Shown here: piece after piece, positions 37,115 to 39,588 of the stretch | How positions within the stretch are numbered: position 1 is the first letter of the stretch | How the letters are laid out: the number at the start of each line of letters is the position of its first letter | Origin: Clostridia bacterium | GTDB lineage: Bacteria; Bacillota; Clostridia; Oscillospirales; CAG-272 | Assembly: GCA_017412045.1 (NCBI GenBank) | Contig: JAFQOX010000139.1 | Location: forward strand, 1 to 39,588 | Length of the DNA: 39,588 bases | Direction: 5' to 3' | Made by a program: the position numbers and the translations under genes | The notes under the pieces: model-generated | What the model was told of the DNA's origin: nothing | The model's database searches: none | The model's input: only the letters and a program-made list of their open reading frames with translations

Positions 37115-37465
37115 ATGCAGCTTTACGTATTGATTCTGAATAAGATCGAATGTATGACTACCATCATCCACGAATTGATGGATGCGGGTATTCACGGCGC
37201 GACCGTTTACGATTCCATGGGTGTCGTTCAGTATGTCGGACACGATATGACCGAGCCTCCCGCGATCTTCGGCTCTCTGCGCCGCTATTTGCATCCCGAT
37301 AACGGTACGAATAAAACGATCGTGATCCTTCTGGAGGATTCTCAGGTCGACGGCGTTCGTTCCATCGTCAATCAGGTGACGGGCGGCTTGGACCGTCCCG
37401 ACGTGGGTATCGCTTTTACGGTACCGGTTTCTTCCGTAGACGGCTATGTGAAAAAGAAAGCATAA
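37115..37465 (+). CDS. PII-like regulatory protein
   Basis: This 116-residue protein looks like a PII/CutA-fold sensor: QLYVLILNKIECMTTIIHEL then MDAGIHGATVYDSMGV, as in PII beta1-alpha1-beta2. A classical T-loop uridylylation motif is not seen, and the region PPAIFGSLRRYLHPDNGTNK replaces it. The ending VGIAFTVPVSSVDGYVKKK fits the last strand. GGAGGA precedes the ATG at 37115. It is followed 58 bases later by an antiporter gene on the same transcript. PII-like proteins commonly control membrane transporters, so it may regulate the antiporter; the ligand is unknown. Confidence 0.7.
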   Translation: MQLYVLILNKIECMTTIIHELMDAGIHGATVYDSMGVVQYVGHDMTEPPAIFGSLRRYLHPDNGTNKTIVILLEDSQVDGVRSIVNQVTGGLDRPDVGIAFTVPVSSVDGYVKKKA

Positions 37466-37523
37466 CGCGGATCGGATCAGACAATGAAAATAAAATAACT
37501 TTGGAAGGTCAAAACAGGATTTT

Positions 37524-38759
37524 ATGGAAAATATTTTACTTTCTCTTGGAATCGCCATGGCGATTGGCTTGATTTTCTCGAGAATTATCAAGCTGATTAA
37601 ATTGCCGAACGTAACCGCGTACCTGATCGGCGGTCTGCTGATCGGACCCAGCTTTTGGAATCTGATCACAAACGGCAGTTTTTCGATTATTTCTCACGAG
37701 GCGATTGAAGGCTTCGGTATTATCGTGAATCTCGCACTCGGCTTTATCGCTTTTTCGATCGGCGGAGAATTCAAGATTTCTACCCTCAGAAGATTGGGTA
37801 AAAACGTAACGATCATCACGTTTTTCCAGGCGATCGGCACCGTAATCGTCGTGTTTGCCGTTCTTGCGGGCGCGGGTATGCTCGGCTTGCTGGGTGAAAA
37901 TTATTGGCCCGTCGTATTCGTTCTTTCCGCGATCGCGACGGCAACGGCTCCTGCGGCAACGCTTCTCGTTGTCCGTCAGTACAGGGCACACGGTCCCGTA
38001 ACGGAAACCTTGCTTCCCGTCGTTGCGATGGACGACGCGATCGGTCTGATGATCTTTTCTATTTTCAATGCGATCGGCGTCGCTCTTGCTTCCGGCGCGA
38101 AGCTTGGCGTAGCAACGATGCTTCTGGAACCCCTGAGAGAGATTGCTCTTTCCTTGGTGGTTGGTCTGGTTCTGGGCGTGATTCTTGCCGCTTGTACGAG
38201 AGTGTTCAAGTCCCGCGCAAACAGACTCAGCCTTTGCATTACGGCGACCTTGTTCGGCGTGGCGCTTTCGGAAATCTGGCATCTTTCTTCGCTTCTTCTT
38301 TGTATGATGATCGGCGCGGTTCTCTGTAACTTCGGTAAGGACGTGGACCGTATTCTGGACGGCTCCGAGCGTTGGACGCCTCCGCTGTTCATGCTGTTCT
38401 TCGTCATTTCCGGCGCGGAGCTCAATCTGGAGGTTCTCCCGACCGTCGGCGTTCTTGGCGCGCTCTATATCATTGCCCGTTCGCTCGGTAAGTATTTCGG
38501 CGCTATGGCGGGCGCTGGCGCAGTCAAGGCAGACCCCAACGTTTGCAAATACCTCGGTATCACGCTTTTGCCGCAGGCAGGTGTCGCCGTCGGTATGGCG
38601 ACGATTGCTCTGAACGAATTTACCGCTCTCGGTCAATCCGATCTCGGTAAGAAGATTCAGGCTGTCGTTCTTTGCGCAACGCTCGTATATGAAATCGTTG
38701 GCCCCATGCTCACGAAGGTTGCTTTGAAGAAAGCAGGAGAAATCGCGCAGGATGCATAA
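37524..38759 (+). CDS. Cation:proton antiporter, CPA2 type
   Basis: This 411-residue integral membrane protein has about 11-12 hydrophobic segments starting at residue 3. The discontinuous-helix region TATAPAATLLVV (138-149) and VVAMDDAIGLM with the adjacent D170-D171 pair match electrogenic Na+/H+ antiporters such as NapA. No cytosolic RCK/TrkA-N domain is attached. It probably exchanges Na+ or K+ for H+ at the cell membrane. An AGGA sits five bases before the ATG. It shares a transcript with the PII-like gene and ends before a strong terminator. Confidence 0.88.
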   Translation: MENILLSLGIAMAIGLIFSRIIKLIKLPNVTAYLIGGLLIGPSFWNLITNGSFSIISHEAIEGFGIIVNLALGFIAFSIGGEFKISTLRRLGKNVTIITFFQAIGTVIVVFAVLAGAGMLGLLGENYWPVVFVLSAIATATAPAATLLVVRQYRAHGPVTETLLPVVAMDDAIGLMIFSIFNAIGVALASGAKLGVATMLLEPLREIALSLVVGLVLGVILAACTRVFKSRANRLSLCITATLFGVALSEIWHLSSLLLCMMIGAVLCNFGKDVDRILDGSERWTPPLFMLFFVISGAELNLEVLPTVGVLGALYIIARSLGKYFGAMAGAGAVKADPNVCKYLGITLLPQAGVAVGMATIALNEFTALGQSDLGKKIQAVVLCATLVYEIVGPMLTKVALKKAGEIAQDA

Positions 38760-38784
38760 TTGAGCCGTTATATATCATATATAG

Positions 38785-38822
38785 AAAATTCTCAGAAGGC
38801 TTTGTATTTCTGAGAATTTTTT
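38785..38822 (+). terminator. Rho-independent terminator after the antiporter gene
   Basis: A perfect 13-bp stem (38785-38797 with 38808-38820) is rich in A on the 5' arm and T on the 3' arm and is followed by TT, so it may work in both directions. Confidence 0.85.
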
Positions 38823-38862
38823 CTACGGCGGAAAAAATATAAGATCGAATAAAAGGAGAAAC

Positions 38863-39342
38863 ATGAAAAATTCATATTATGTCAGAAGATTTGAAGCCAA
38901 TGACGCGCCGACAGTATCGGAATTGATTATAAAAACGTTGAGAACGTCAAACAGAAAAGATTATTCGGAAGAATATATTGAAAATGACGTCAGACTTTTT
39001 AGTCCTCAGGGCGTAGTCCAAAGAGCAGAATGGACGCATTTTTACGTGATCTGCGCAGACGGCTTGATCGTCGGTTGCGGCGCGATCGGTCCCTATTGGG
39101 GAAGGGAGGATGAAAGCAGCCTCTTTAACGTGTTCGTTTTACCGGAATGGCAGGGCAGAGGCGTTGGACGAAAAATCATGGAAGCGTTGGAGCAAGACGA
39201 ATTCTTTCTGAGAGCAAAGCGCGTGGAGATCCCGGCTTCCGTGACCGCGTGCGAATTTTATAAAAAAATGGGGTATACCTATAAAGACGGAAAAAATATT
39301 GTGGATGAAGAACAGCTCTACCGTTTGGAAAAATACAGATAA
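38863..39342 (+). CDS. GNAT family N-acetyltransferase
   Basis: This 159-residue protein has the GNAT pattern: VRRFEANDAPTVSELI at the N-terminus, VGCGAIGPYW, the acetyl-CoA loop VLPEWQGRGVGRKIM (R/QxxGxG/A) and ACEFYKKMGYTY near the end. The substrate is unknown. AAGGAG lies six bases before the ATG. It is a single-gene unit between two terminators. Confidence 0.85.
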   Translation: MKNSYYVRRFEANDAPTVSELIIKTLRTSNRKDYSEEYIENDVRLFSPQGVVQRAEWTHFYVICADGLIVGCGAIGPYWGREDESSLFNVFVLPEWQGRGVGRKIMEALEQDEFFLRAKRVEIPASVTACEFYKKMGYTYKDGKNIVDEEQLYRLEKYR

Positions 39343-39348
39343 AAATGG

Positions 39349-39380
39349 ATCTCTCCGGATTTTTTCGGAGAGATTTTTTT
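39349..39380 (+). terminator. Rho-independent terminator after the last gene
   Basis: ATCTCTCCG (39349-39357) pairs with CGGAGAGAT (39366-39374), followed by T7. Confidence 0.88.
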
Positions 39381-39588
39381 AAATAATAATCATTTTTTGA
39401 AAAGTTTTTTTCAAAAAAATTTTCATAAAAAAGAGAAAAATCCCGGAAAAATGAAAAAAAGTTTCAAAGAAATTCGACTGAAAACAGGAGAAAAAACGTG
39501 AAATTGGAATTGAAACGGATCAATAAAACGATATAAACAATTCATTTTCAAAAAAGAATAAAAAATATTAAAAAAATCTTAAAAAATT
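39381..39588. other. AT-rich tail without a recognised gene
   Basis: This 208-base end is dominated by A and T, with homopolymer runs and an imperfect TTTTTTGAAAAG/CTTTTTTCAAAAA-like inverted stretch near 39390-39420. A GTG at about 39498 with AGGAG upstream opens a frame that stops after 12 codons. I see nothing else. Confidence 0.5.

Noticed and set aside
39498-39536. GTG frame reading VKLELKRINKTI
   Set aside because: It resembles the first residues of ABC transporter ATPases and has AGGAG upstream, but stops after 12 codons with no continuation in another frame.

Overview
The window looks like a chromosomal segment around the replication origin of a Gram-positive anaerobe of the Clostridia (Bacillota), probably an uncultured gut lineage. 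The evidence is the order dnaA-dnaN-recF-remB-gyrB-gyrA, the parB-parA-rsmG-mnmG block with two perfect parS palindromes, a Clostridia-type CD1247-like zinc-ribbon protein, walJ next to rlmH, and strong AGGAGG-type ribosome binding sites. Genus cannot be named from sequence alone. I see no rRNA, tRNA, CRISPR array, prophage or complete insertion sequence.

Layout. Bases 1-292 hold a short structured repeat and a terminator. From 16381 leftwards to 293 almost everything is on the minus strand: dnaA, the dnaA-dnaN intergenic region (best origin candidate, six TGTGGAAAA boxes), dnaN, recF, a sugar isomerase/epimerase-like gene, remB, gyrB, gyrA, recA, recX, a PepV-like dipeptidase, an uncharacterised six-hairpin glycosidase-like protein and a PHP phosphatase. 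From 16759 to 25797 genes are on the plus strand: a YmdB-type phosphodiesterase, a GNAT acetyltransferase, an adenosylhomocysteinase interrupted by a -1 frame change at an A_AAA_AAG heptamer, a GH78 alpha-L-rhamnosidase, a SbcD/YhaO-like phosphoesterase, an M24 peptidase, EF-P and the Cys/Asp-rich CD1247-like protein.

A 383-bp MITE-like element with 13-bp terminal inverted repeats (25875-26257) separates this block from a second minus-strand block (26273-36771): parB, parA, parS sites, rsmG, mnmG, rlmH, walJ, a galactokinase-like kinase, a YgiQ-type radical SAM protein and an M18 aminopeptidase with a long structured leader. This block reads toward dnaA, the reverse of the usual arrangement, so an inversion is likely. 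From 37115 on the plus strand come a PII-like protein next to a cation:proton antiporter, then a GNAT acetyltransferase and an AT-rich tail.

How the genes work together: the left block supplies replication initiation, the sliding clamp, gap repair, DNA supercoiling and recombination; parABS supplies chromosome segregation; rsmG, mnmG, rlmH and EF-P modify or assist the translation apparatus. Sugar and peptide genes are interspersed. The points most worth a second look are the adenosylhomocysteinase frame change, the TGTGGAAAA-type origin with a 15-bp repeat on both sides of dnaA, the parS sites inside 32-bp palindromes, the inverted par block bordered by a mobile-like repeat, the PII-like/antiporter pair, and gyrase residues linked elsewhere to low quinolone susceptibility.
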